33,042 bases of DNA from Paracoccaceae bacterium (GTDB lineage Bacteria > Pseudomonadota > Alphaproteobacteria > Rhodobacterales > Rhodobacteraceae). The stretch lies in NCBI GenBank assembly GCA_024227475.1, contig JAAEUI010000113.1, forward strand, positions 1 to 33,042. Reading direction: 5' to 3'. A model generated the notes under the pieces. The model did not search any database and had not been told where the DNA came from. It saw nothing but the letters and a program-made list of their open reading frames with translations. Shown piece by piece: positions 1-6,356 of the stretch. Made by a program: the position numbers and the translations under genes. Every line of letters starts with the position of its first letter. The first letter of the stretch is position 1.

Positions 1-11
1 GATAAAGCCAT
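1..11 (-). CDS. 5' end of an unidentified leftward gene (partial)
   Basis: On the minus strand an ATG at 11-9 is preceded by a strong Shine-Dalgarno sequence, AGGAGGTG at 24-17, five bases before the ATG. The readable codons give M-A-L-S (the fourth codon begins TC, so serine), and then the window ends. The ribosome binding site is near consensus and correctly placed, so a real gene probably starts here and runs out of the window. Its product cannot be named from four residues. Confidence 0.6.
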
Positions 12-100
12 AACAACACCTCCTGATTACTTGAATCAGAAGAAGCGTAATTCGTAAACCCGGCTTGATTCAAAGCTGGCCGGAAATGCTCTAGCAGCAC

Positions 101-157
101 CATAGACCGGCAATTTCTACATCAACTTGTCTCAAGTTAATGTAGAAACGCTATAGG
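101..157. repeat. Palindromic repeat family B, copy 1
   Basis: Arms 114-129 and 133-148 form a 16-bp stem with one mismatch around a TCT loop, flanked by CATAGACCGG on the left and ACGCTATAGG on the right. Near-identical units occur at 1140-1196 and 5096-5149. No T-tract follows, so it is not an obvious terminator. Confidence 0.85.
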
Positions 158-188
158 TCACAGACTCATAACGCGGCAGAATCAGGGG

Positions 189-239
189 CTTGGATCGGCG
201 CTATGCCATAATCTGTTTCAGATTAAGAGCATAGCGCTC
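189..239. repeat. Palindromic repeat family A, copy 1
   Basis: An outer stem GCGCTATGC (198-206) pairs with GCATAGCGC (229-237), and an inner stem TAATCTG (209-215) pairs with CAGATTA (219-225) around a TTT loop. A second copy that differs at a few positions lies at 3813-3864, on the other side of purL. Confidence 0.85.
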
Positions 240-479
240 TTGTATCAAGTTATGGTAGAAACACTTTTGGGCATGTCGCACCGAAACATATCCAAAAGAG
301 AGTCGCGCCATGCCTTTCAGCAAAGGTATTGTGGGATGCGTGCCATCACCACTGCCTGAACCGATTTAACGCAACACTCTTTAAACGGCCTTCTGTTTGA
401 TTCTGCGCAGGATCTACCCAGAAATCAGGCATATTTCTTAGAAACTTAGCGGAGAATCAGGAGAACCACACACACCCGT

Positions 480-647
480 CATGCACCCAAAGCATAACGG
501 TTATGCGCCAAGTGTGGCCTTTTTACACTTGTTGTTAAGGGCTGCCCACTATAGCTTAAAGGTGAAGGTTGGCGGTCGAGCTAACGCTCTCGCAAATCTT
601 CACCTCCCTGTTGGACTTAGGCCGAGCTTTGCTCGGCCTCTTTTTTT
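480..647 (+). ncRNA. Candidate small structured RNA with intrinsic terminator
   Basis: This segment can fold into a run of local hairpins: GCATAA/TTATGC (492-497 with 501-506), AAGTGT/ACACTT (510-515 with 525-530), a bulged TTAAG..CTTAA stem (about 535-559), GGTGAAG/CTTCACC (561-567 with 598-604), and a terminator at 619-647. A pyrimidine-rich CACCTCCCTG at 601-610 is complementary to a Shine-Dalgarno core, a feature of some alphaproteobacterial trans-acting sRNAs. A weak open frame starts at 481 but runs through the terminator, so I do not call it a gene. No promoter is clear and the 5' end is a guess. I cannot assign it to a named family; 6S, SRP and tmRNA signatures were not recognised. 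Confidence 0.45.
619..647 (+). terminator. Strong intrinsic terminator
   Basis: A perfect 9-bp stem, AGGCCGAGC (619-627) and GCTCGGCCT (631-639), with a TTT loop is followed by C and seven T residues (641-647). This is a textbook rho-independent terminator for plus-strand transcription. No protein gene lies upstream on this strand, which is the main reason to suspect a small RNA. Confidence 0.9.
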
Positions 648-755
648 GCCGCGGCACATTTTTTGTGCAAGAAGCGTTTTTTGCCCTCATTGCCGCAAAG
701 CGACAGCGGGAGGACGCAGGTTTCGCACGGCTTTTTGCGTGTGTCCAGCACGTTT

Positions 756-977
756 TCAAATAACTACAAATGCAACCTGAAAGGGTAAATTAACCCGCAA
801 TTCCAAAGCTATACCTGTGACCACCCGCCAGAATTCAGCAGGAGAGGTTTCAGGAGAGGAGACCGCCGCCCGATTCAAACAGACAACCGCCGTGGGTTCG
901 AGGCGGAAAAGCCCTTCGTCGCGCTGGTCGACCTTTCTCCAGCCGGTCTGTTCGAAACTGGCGGCCTCGCAGTGCAC
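756..977 (-). pseudogene. Possible decayed gene, 73 codons
   Basis: An open frame with GTG as first possible start (977) and no ribosome binding site. The frame stays open upstream of the GTG to an in-frame TGA near 1040, and the whole stretch reads like protein, with segments such as FRAGQPRFYQRLTAIQA and FEQTGWRKV. That suggests the remnant of a longer gene whose 5' part is lost. I do not recognise a family. It may equally be chance coding potential in GC-rich DNA. Confidence 0.2.
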
Positions 978-1085
978 CGCCTGAATAGCAGTCAGCCTCT
1001 GATAGAACCTAGGCTGGCCCGCTCGAAAATGTCGATTCGATCAAATCGACCGCCTCACTCCAATTACCTGCCGTTTCTAGAAAAC

Positions 1086-1120
1086 TTCGAGTTTTGATTG
1101 AATCACAAACGAAACTCGAA
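1086..1120. repeat. Palindrome D, GANTC-centred
   Basis: TTCGAGTTT (1086-1094) pairs with AAACTCGAA (1112-1120). The loop carries GAATC at 1100-1104, close to the dyad centre. It sits 20 bases left of the second family B unit. Confidence 0.7.
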
Positions 1121-1139
1121 ACTTCAACGTTAACAGCAT

Positions 1140-1196
1140 CATAGACCGGCGATTTCCACATCAACTTGTCTCAAGTTTATGTGGAAACGCTATAGG
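1140..1196. repeat. Palindromic repeat family B, copy 2
   Basis: Same layout as the unit at 101-157, but the stem has CCACAT/ATGTGG where copy 1 has CTACAT/ATGTAG. The two arms changed together (T-A to C-G), a compensatory pair showing that the palindrome, not just the sequence, has been kept. Confidence 0.85.
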
Positions 1197-1197
1197 T

Positions 1198-1238
1198 CTT
1201 TTCACGAACTATTGGAATCACCAATGAACCGTTAAAAG
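1198..1238. repeat. Palindromic repeat family C, copy 1
   Basis: An 18-base imperfect stem (about five mismatches) around the centre TTGGAATCACCAA, which contains GAATC at 1215-1219. The centre is the same as in the better-preserved unit at 3755-3799. It follows family B copy 2 without a gap. Confidence 0.65.
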
Positions 1239-1254
1239 GCGTGACACCAGGTAC

Positions 1255-1467
1255 TTAGACCAGCATTTCACGTTCAATCAGGTTCAGATTAATCGAGAAA
1301 CGCTCCAACGACGCCAGAAAAACCACTTCTTTGCGCAGATCGAAAAAATTCGTGAAAAATCCTTGATGGTCCCTGACAAAAGTGAACGCGCGGCGTTTTC
1401 GAGGCTTTTCCTGCCCTGCAGTGTCGACTATGTAGCGGCCTGAGCAATTTGCCCAAGGGTCATCTAT
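1255..1467 (-). pseudogene. Possible C-terminal remnant of a leftward gene
   Basis: The minus strand is open from inside the 5' end of purL down to a TAA at 1257-1255. The last 30 codons look protein-like (LRKEVVFLASLERFSINL and following) with sensible codon use. There is no ATG or GTG with a ribosome binding site between purL and the stop, and the frame's only starts lie antisense inside purL. It may be the degenerate 3' end of a lost gene or chance. Family not recognised. Confidence 0.18.
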
Positions 1468-3627
1468 ATGCAAGAACCGGACATCACCGAAAAACTGATC
1501 GCCGATCACGGGCTGAAGCCAGATGAATATCAGCGCATTCTGGATCTGATCGGGCGGGAGCCAAGTTTCACCGAACTGGGCATCTTTTCGGCAATGTGGA
1601 ACGAGCATTGTTCCTATAAATCCTCAAAGAAATGGCTGCGCACCCTGCCCACTGAGGGCCCGCAGGTGATCTGTGGCCCTGGCGAAAACGCCGGCATCGT
1701 TGATATTGGCGAGGGCCAAGCGGTGGTGTTTAAAATGGAGAGTCACAACCACCCGAGTTATATCGAGCCCTATCAGGGGGCGGCAACCGGGGTTGGCGGC
1801 ATTCTGCGCGACGTGTTCACCATGGGCGCCCGCCCGATTGCGGCGATGAATTCACTGTCTTTTGGTGAAATCAACCACCCGAAAACCAAATCGCTGGTCA
1901 ATGGCGTGGTTGAGGGTATCGGCGGTTACGGCAACTGCTTTGGCGTGCCCACGGTTGGTGGTGAGCTGCGGTTTCACCGCGCCTACAACGGCAACTGCCT
2001 GGTGAATGCTTTTGCCGCCGGGTTGGCGGAAACGGACTCCATTTTCTATTCAGCGGCTTCCGGCGTCGGTATGCCGGTTGTCTATCTCGGGGCAAAGACC
2101 GGACGCGATGGTGTGGGCGGCGCAACCATGGCCAGTGCGGAATTTGATGAAAGCATCGAGGAAAAGCGCCCGACCGTGCAGGTCGGTGACCCATTCACCG
2201 AAAAACGCCTGATGGAAGCGACGCTGGAACTGATGCAGACCGGCGCGGTAATTTCGATACAGGACATGGGGGCTGCCGGGCTGACCTGCTCTGCGGTGGA
2301 AATGGGCGACAAGGGCAGCCTGGGGGTCCGGCTCAATCTTGAAGACGTACCGATCCGCGAAGAAAACATGACCGCCTATGAAATGATGCTCTCAGAATCC
2401 CAGGAGCGGATGCTGATGGTGCTGAACCCCGAACTGGAGGCAGAGGCCAAGGCAGTGTTCGACAAATGGGATCTCGATTTCGCCATCGTCGGTGAAACCC
2501 TTGCCGAAGACCGGTTTCTGGTCATGCACCACAGCGAGGTCAAAGCCGACCTGCCGTTGAAAGCCCTGTCTGGAACCGCCCCGGAATACGACCGGCCCTG
2601 GGTGGAAACACCCCCCGCCCCCGTGCTCGCAGAGGTGCCGGAAATTGACACCGCAGACGCGCTTTTGCAGCTGATAGGTTCGCCGAACTACGCCTCACGA
2701 CGCTGGGTGTACGAGCAATACGATCACACCGTCATGGCGGATACCGTTGTACGCCCAGGTTCGAACGCAGGTGTTGTGCGGGTTCACGGCACCTCCAAAG
2801 CACTGGCCTTCACCTCGGACGTGACCCCGCGCTATTGCAAAGCCAACCCCTATGAGGGTGGCAAGCAGGCAGTTGCCGAGGCCTATCGCAACCTTTGCGC
2901 CACAGGGGCACACCCGCTGGCCACGACCGACAACCTGAACTTCGGCAACCCGGAAAAACCCGAAATCATGGGGCAGTTCGTCGGCTGCATCAAGGGAATC
3001 GGCGAGGCCTGCGCCGCGCTCGACATGCCCATCGTTTCCGGCAACGTCAGCCTCTATAACGAAACCGATGGTGAAGCTATTCTGCCAACCCCCACCATTG
3101 GCGCGGTTGGCTTGCTGCGCCATCTGAGCGAGTTGATTGGGGTGGTACCGAAGGCTGGCAACACATTGGTATTACTTGGTAAAACCAACGGGCATTTGGG
3201 CCAGTCCGCGCTCCTGAAGGAGTTGTTTGACCGCGAAGACGGTGACGCACCCCATGTCGACCTGGAGGCAGAGCGGGCTGCGGGTGAATTTGTCTGCTAC
3301 ACGCAGATCAAGGAACTGATCACTGCGGCGCATGATCTGTCGGATGGCGGCCTGGCACTGGCAGCAGCGGATATGGTGCTGGCTTCCGGGCTGGGTATCG
3401 CCGTCAAGGAAGGCGATACCGGCTGGTTCTTTGGAGAAGATCAGGCGCGCTACATTCTGGCCTGCGAAGATGCCGAACCGGCGCTCAATCTGGCGCTGAA
3501 AATGGGGGTTCCGGCGCAGGTTGTCGGCTGGGTTGAAGGCGAGGCCCTTAGGCTTGGCGAAGCCAAAGTGTCGTTGGACGATCTGCGCGGCGCTTTTGAT
3601 GGCGGCCTGCCTGCCAAAGTAGCCTGA
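1468..3627 (+). CDS. purL: Phosphoribosylformylglycinamidine synthase subunit PurL
   Basis: This is the ATP-dependent large subunit of FGAM synthase, the fourth step of purine biosynthesis, which converts formylglycinamide ribonucleotide to formylglycinamidine ribonucleotide with ammonia supplied by PurQ in a PurLQS complex. At 719 residues it is the small, separate-subunit type. Two AIRS-type halves are visible: the first has [17 protein letters not shown] from residue 92 and the [10 protein letters not shown] stretch, the second begins near residue 405. The ATG at 1468 follows AAGGG at a slightly long spacing. purS and purQ are not in this window. The gene is bracketed on both sides by arrays of palindromic repeats, and the bolA-grxD group follows after 455 bases, so it is probably a single-gene transcript. 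Confidence 0.97.
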   Translation: MQEPDITEKLIADHGLKPDEYQRILDLIGREPSFTELGIFSAMWNEHCSYKSSKKWLRTLPTEGPQVICGPGENAGIVDIGEGQAVVFKMESHNHPSYIEPYQGAATGVGGILRDVFTMGARPIAAMNSLSFGEINHPKTKSLVNGVVEGIGGYGNCFGVPTVGGELRFHRAYNGNCLVNAFAAGLAETDSIFYSAASGVGMPVVYLGAKTGRDGVGGATMASAEFDESIEEKRPTVQVGDPFTEKRLMEATLELMQTGAVISIQDMGAAGLTCSAVEMGDKGSLGVRLNLEDVPIREENMTAYEMMLSESQERMLMVLNPELEAEAKAVFDKWDLDFAIVGETLAEDRFLVMHHSEVKADLPLKALSGTAPEYDRPWVETPPAPVLAEVPEIDTADALLQLIGSPNYASRRWVYEQYDHTVMADTVVRPGSNAGVVRVHGTSKALAFTSDVTPRYCKANPYEGGKQAVAEAYRNLCATGAHPLATTDNLNFGNPEKPEIMGQFVGCIKGIGEACAALDMPIVSGNVSLYNETDGEAILPTPTIGAVGLLRHLSELIGVVPKAGNTLVLLGKTNGHLGQSALLKELFDREDGDAPHVDLEAERAAGEFVCYTQIKELITAAHDLSDGGLALAAADMVLASGLGIAVKEGDTGWFFGEDQARYILACEDAEPALNLALKMGVPAQVVGWVEGEALRLGEAKVSLDDLRGAFDGGLPAKVA

Positions 3628-3641
3628 TCTGACGCTCCTAA

Positions 3642-3686
3642 TGCGTTTCGCGAAAAACCTGAGACATCAGGTTTTCGGGAAACGCA
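3642..3686. repeat. Palindrome E after purL
   Basis: TGCGTTTC..AAAACCTGA pairs with TCAGGTTTT..GAAACGCA around a GACA centre. It starts 14 bases after the purL stop and could end the transcript, but no T-tract follows, so it is classed as a repeat. Confidence 0.7.
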
Positions 3687-3710
3687 GCAACATCAATTTC
3701 TTGTCGGGAC

Positions 3711-3746
3711 GTTTTTCACCAAACCTGATTCAGGTTCAACGAAAAC
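3711..3746. repeat. Palindrome F, GANTC-centred
   Basis: GTTTTTC and AACCTGA pair with TCAGGTT and GAAAAC with small internal loops. GATTC at 3727-3731 sits on the dyad centre. Confidence 0.65.
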
Positions 3747-3754
3747 CACTGTAG

Positions 3755-3799
3755 AGCGTTACGAGGTTTGTTGGAATCACCAACGAACCTCGTAACGCT
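3755..3799. repeat. Palindromic repeat family C, copy 2
   Basis: A 20-bp stem, 3755-3774 with 3780-3799, with a single non-Watson-Crick position and the loop AATCA. The centre TTGGAATCACCAA is shared with the unit at 1198-1238 and includes GAATC at 3774-3778. This is one of the longest hairpins in the window. Confidence 0.85.
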
Positions 3800-3812
3800 G
3801 CAACATCACAGC

Positions 3813-3864
3813 CTTGGATCGGCGCCATGCACATAATCTATTTCAGATTAAGAGCATAGCGCTC
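3813..3864. repeat. Palindromic repeat family A, copy 2
   Basis: Copy of the unit at 189-239, starting with the same CTTGGATCGGCGC block and ending AGAGCATAGCGCTC. Inner stem TAATCT/AGATTA is intact, and the outer stem has a mismatch and an extra base. Confidence 0.85.
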
Positions 3865-4082
3865 CCATACGCGGGCTTACCGTGAAATAATGCTTGCTCG
3901 CCCTCCTTTTGAAGCGGACTCTGGCACAACCCGCGCTTCTGCTTTTGCCATGGAAACCCCGGAGGCGGCGAGACCGGCTTCATTCTTTGTTCAGCAGTTG
4001 CAGACAGAATGACACTGTTGCAGCTTGCACCGCGGCCCCGACCACATTAAATTCGGACCCTGCACAGAGGAGTCGCCCAACC

Positions 4083-4325
4083 ATGGCCATGCAAGCCGCC
4101 GATATCGAACATCTGATCACCGAGGCGTTTCCGACCGCCACAGTTACCATCACCGATCTGGCTGGCGACGGAAACCATTATGCCGCCGAAGTGACCGCCG
4201 AGGAATTTCGCGGCAAAAACCGGGTGCAACAACAACGGATGGTCTATGCCGCGCTGAAAGGCAAAATGGACGGTCCGAGCGGCGAACTTCATGCACTGGC
4301 GCTGACAACCAAAGCACCGGCCTGA
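4083..4325 (+). CDS. bolA: BolA-family protein
   Basis: An 80-residue BolA-like protein. The family partners monothiol CGFS glutaredoxins and is involved in iron-sulfur cluster trafficking or iron sensing in the cytoplasm; the CGFS glutaredoxin encoded by grxD, two genes downstream, is the obvious partner. Visible hallmarks are the N-terminal helix (DIEHLITEAFP), the GDGNHYAAEV strand and loop, and the FRGKNRVQQQRMVYAALKG segment with the family helix-turn signature, then LHALAL. The ATG at 4083 lies ten bases after AGGAG; a second ATG at 4089 is possible. Its TGA overlaps the ATG of the next gene (TGATG), implying translational coupling. Confidence 0.92.
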   Translation: MAMQAADIEHLITEAFPTATVTITDLAGDGNHYAAEVTAEEFRGKNRVQQQRMVYAALKGKMDGPSGELHALALTTKAPA

Positions 4326-4636
4326 TGCTGTCGCCGGAGTACAATGTCCTGCTGATCCTGGGCTTTGTGTTCCTTACCGGCCTGGTTGTTTTGGTTATGG
4401 TGGTTTTGAAACTTCTCCGGATGATCAGGGAAAATCACGGCACAGACCCGAATTCAGGTCAGGCAAAAAGACCAAAGAAGAAACCCCGTTGGCAGATAGA
4501 GAGTGATCACAAGCTTCTCGACACCTCGATTCACACCGGTCCTGGCAGCGATCATTCAAACACCACAAGCATTCCCAAGGATCCGCAGAAATACGCCGAG
4601 ATCTTTGTGCCGGATGCTGCGAAAAAGTTGCCCTGA
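4325..4636 (+). CDS. Small single-pass membrane protein, unknown function
   Basis: A 103-residue protein whose ATG overlaps the bolA stop codon. Residues 7-32 form one hydrophobic segment ([20 protein letters not shown] core) followed by a basic stretch RPKKKPRW, so the hydrophilic C-terminal part is predicted to face the cytoplasm. The last 50 residues are polar and look disordered. I do not recognise a family. Its position between bolA and grxD, with overlap on one side and 86 bases on the other, suggests co-expression with the iron-sulfur pair, but no function can be inferred from sequence alone. Confidence 0.75.
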   Translation: MLSPEYNVLLILGFVFLTGLVVLVMVVLKLLRMIRENHGTDPNSGQAKRPKKKPRWQIESDHKLLDTSIHTGPGSDHSNTTSIPKDPQKYAEIFVPDAAKKLP

Positions 4637-4722
4637 ACCGGCAGCAGCTCCCCATTGTCAATTTTCACCGCGTTCTATATCTAACCGTAAAACCCCTTCG
4701 ATCGCTGACAAGGACCAACAAC

Positions 4723-5085
4723 ATGACCGACGCAAACGCACAAATCCAGGAAACCGTGACCAGCAACGACGTTGTTCTGTTCATGAAAGGCACATCCAGC
4801 ATGCCACAATGCGGGTTTTCATCCCGGGTGGCGGGTGTGCTGAACTACATGGGCGTAGACTACGCCGATGTGGACGTTCTGGCGGACGAAAATATCCGTC
4901 AGGGGATCAAGGATTTTTCCGACTGGCCGACCATTCCGCAGCTCTACGTTAAAGGCGAGTTCGTTGGTGGCTGTGACATTATCACCGAGATGACCCTTTC
5001 AGGCGAGCTGGACACCCTGTTTTCCAACAATGACGTGTCCTTTGACAAAGAAGCCGCAGAAAAAATCCGCGAGGCCAACGGTTAG
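4723..5085 (+). CDS. grxD: Monothiol glutaredoxin, Grx4 family
   Basis: A 120-residue CGFS-type glutaredoxin. These proteins bind a bridging [2Fe-2S] cluster with glutathione and hand it to target proteins or to BolA. The active motif CGFS is at residues 30-33, preceded by KGTSSMPQ, and the glutathione-binding features [19 protein letters not shown] follow, so all key positions are present. The start follows AAGGA with good spacing. It is the third gene of a bolA-membrane protein-grxD group. The TAG stop (5083-5085) lies at the edge of a palindromic repeat unit, which separates it from the convergent zapA. Confidence 0.96.
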   Translation: MTDANAQIQETVTSNDVVLFMKGTSSMPQCGFSSRVAGVLNYMGVDYADVDVLADENIRQGIKDFSDWPTIPQLYVKGEFVGGCDIITEMTLSGELDTLFSNNDVSFDKEAAEKIREANG

Positions 5086-5095
5086 GTCACAGACC

Positions 5096-5149
5096 CATAG
5101 ACCTGCGATTTCTACATCAACTTGTCTGAAGTTAATGTAGAAACGCTTC
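5096..5149. repeat. Palindromic repeat family B, copy 3, between grxD and zapA
   Basis: Third copy of the unit at 101-157, with the same TTTCTACATCAACTTG left arm and one extra mismatch in the right arm. Its left flank AGGTCACAGAC matches the right flank of copy 1 (155-165) and begins within the grxD stop codon. It sits between convergent genes and could act as a two-way transcription barrier, though no T-tract is present. Confidence 0.8.
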
Positions 5150-5157
5150 GGGCCGGG

Positions 5158-5619
5158 TCACCCGGCCTTTTTCATGTCTTCGGCTGCCGCTTCGGCGTTG
5201 CTGACCATCCGGTTCATCATTTCAACCGCAGCCTCGCTCGTCTCCTGCGCCAGACCTGCCGCTTCTTCCTTTTTGGCCAGCGCAGCTTCAGCCTCAGCCA
5301 GTTGCGCCTTGGCCTCGGCCAGCGCGGCCTGGGCTTTGCCCAGCTGATTCTCGGCTTTTTGCGCACGTTTTGCGACCGCCGGATCCTCACCCGCTTTTGT
5401 ACCGTTCTTGAGTTGATCTTCCAGGCTGGCCGTTTTGTCGGCCAGCATCAGCCCGGCCATCAGCAGCATCCGCGATTCCGGCATCCGCCCCAGCGCCTTG
5501 TTCAGCGCCGCCGCTTCATTGTCCAGCATCGCCGCTGCAGACTTCAGAAAATGTTCTTCACCGCTGCGGCAGGCAACTTCAAATTCCCGTCCGCCGATTG
5601 CGATCTTTACTTCAGCCAT
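5158..5619 (-). CDS. zapA: Cell division protein ZapA, with long coiled-coil tail
   Basis: A 153-residue ZapA-type protein, which binds FtsZ and bundles or aligns protofilaments in the Z-ring. The N-terminal globular domain (VKIAIGGREFEVACRSGEE from residue 4) is typical, as is the MLLMAGLMLADKTASLE helix. Residues 85-130 are an Ala/Glu/Lys/Gln-rich coiled coil that makes the protein longer than the roughly 100-residue enterobacterial form, as is common in alphaproteobacteria. GGAGG lies nine bases before the ATG at 5619. The upstream gene ends one base before this ATG, so the two are surely co-translated. Confidence 0.9.
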   Translation of the reverse strand: MAEVKIAIGGREFEVACRSGEEHFLKSAAAMLDNEAAALNKALGRMPESRMLLMAGLMLADKTASLEDQLKNGTKAGEDPAVAKRAQKAENQLGKAQAALAEAKAQLAEAEAALAKKEEAAGLAQETSEAAVEMMNRMVSNAEAAAEDMKKAG

Positions 5620-5620
5620 T

Positions 5621-6142
5621 TCAATTGCCCTCCACCAGCGGGGTCAGCCGCGACAGGATCATATTCACCTCTTCCAGATCAACGTTGCGTTGCTCCTTCA
5701 ACTGCGTCAGTTCCTGCTCCAGACCGGTGTTGATCAGCGATGGATCGCCGACCATTTCTTCATTTTTCTTGCGCAACTCTGCAATCTGCTCTTTCAACCG
5801 TTGGCTGAACAGGTGCGCTTTGTCCAATTTCTCCAGCGCTTTCTCCTGCGAGGACTTCATAGTGGAGATTTGCTTTTCTAGCGCCGAAGTGCTTTCCCTG
5901 GCTTCTTTCTGGCTCTTCCCCTTGGCCTCTTTCAGCGATTTTACACGTGCTCTGGCTTTGTCGAGCTGAGTGTTAGCCGTTTCCTGCTCCGCCCGCGCCG
6001 CAGTAAGTTTACCTTGCAAATCCGAGACTTGCGTTTGTAATGCGTTCATCTCTTCTTGTTGTTTGGCAGAGGCACGCCCGCCTTCACCCAGAGTTTTCAA
6101 AGCCCGATCAAGCCGGTCCTCAAGATTGGAAAAATCGTTCAT
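5621..6142 (-). CDS. Coiled-coil protein encoded upstream of ZapA (ZauP-like)
   Basis: A 173-residue protein that is almost wholly coiled coil (about residues 8-150, rich in Lys, Glu, Gln, Ala), with no signal peptide or membrane segment. In Caulobacter the gene just upstream of zapA encodes ZauP, a coiled-coil protein that binds ZapA and focuses the Z-ring. The position, topology and one-base spacing to zapA make this the likely counterpart, although such coils have little sequence signature. The ATG at 6142 is preferred; a GTG at 6154 in the same frame would add four residues (MGER). It is divergent from tkt, with the promoters of both expected in 6143-6356. Confidence 0.75.
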   Translation of the reverse strand: MNDFSNLEDRLDRALKTLGEGGRASAKQQEEMNALQTQVSDLQGKLTAARAEQETANTQLDKARARVKSLKEAKGKSQKEARESTSALEKQISTMKSSQEKALEKLDKAHLFSQRLKEQIAELRKKNEEMVGDPSLINTGLEQELTQLKEQRNVDLEEVNMILSRLTPLVEGN

Positions 6143-6356
6143 CCTCTCACCCACTGCTCAGCGACACCCATGGTCGAATCATTTTTCTTTTTTTCATTGT
6201 GCATTTTATTCATGCAAAAACAAATTGCTGCAAAAGAAAGCTCGTGTAAACACCTGATAGGTGGCAGCAATCCATTGCGATGCGCTTGACCACAACCGGT
6301 GAATTGTTATCAGGGGCGGTGAAAACCACCTGAAAAAACGGAAAAGGGGCACTAGC

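Larger units (their letters stand above)
12..479. other. Intergenic region with palindromic repeats
   Basis: No credible gene is seen between the leftward gene start at 11 and the RNA candidate near 480. The first 240 bases are mostly palindromes: a small GANTC-centred inverted repeat near 63-76 and two longer repeat units described separately. Bases 240-265 resemble the right arm of the repeat at 101-157, as if a decayed copy. I recognise nothing in 270-450. The promoters of the leftward gene and of the RNA candidate presumably lie here, but no clear -35/-10 pair stands out. Confidence 0.5.
648..1467. other. Region between RNA candidate and purL, no confident gene
   Basis: This 820-base stretch holds two weak minus-strand reading frames and three palindromic units, described separately. 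The promoter of purL should lie in its last part, but I see no convincing -35/-10 pair. Nothing else is recognised. Confidence 0.4.
3628..4082. other. purL-bolA intergenic region packed with palindromes
   Basis: The first 240 bases contain four palindromic units in a row (3642-3864), described separately. The remaining 215 bases hold a 40-codon open frame, ATG 3890 to TGA 4012, without a ribosome binding site; I doubt it is expressed, though a leader peptide or gene remnant cannot be excluded. The promoter of bolA is presumably between 3870 and 4065, but none is clear. Confidence 0.5.

Noticed and set aside
619-647. Riboswitch or attenuator for a downstream gene
   Set aside because: No plus-strand gene follows for over 800 bases, so a free small RNA is the simpler reading.
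481-780. 99-codon open frame over the RNA candidate
   Set aside because: The frame runs straight through a perfect intrinsic terminator and the ATG has no well-placed ribosome binding site.
3890-4012. 40-codon open frame upstream of bolA
   Set aside because: No ribosome binding site and no recognisable sequence; mentioned in the intergenic entry only.
101-5149. CRISPR-like array
   Set aside because: The repeats are few, palindromic, of several kinds and irregularly spaced, with no spacer pattern and no cas genes.
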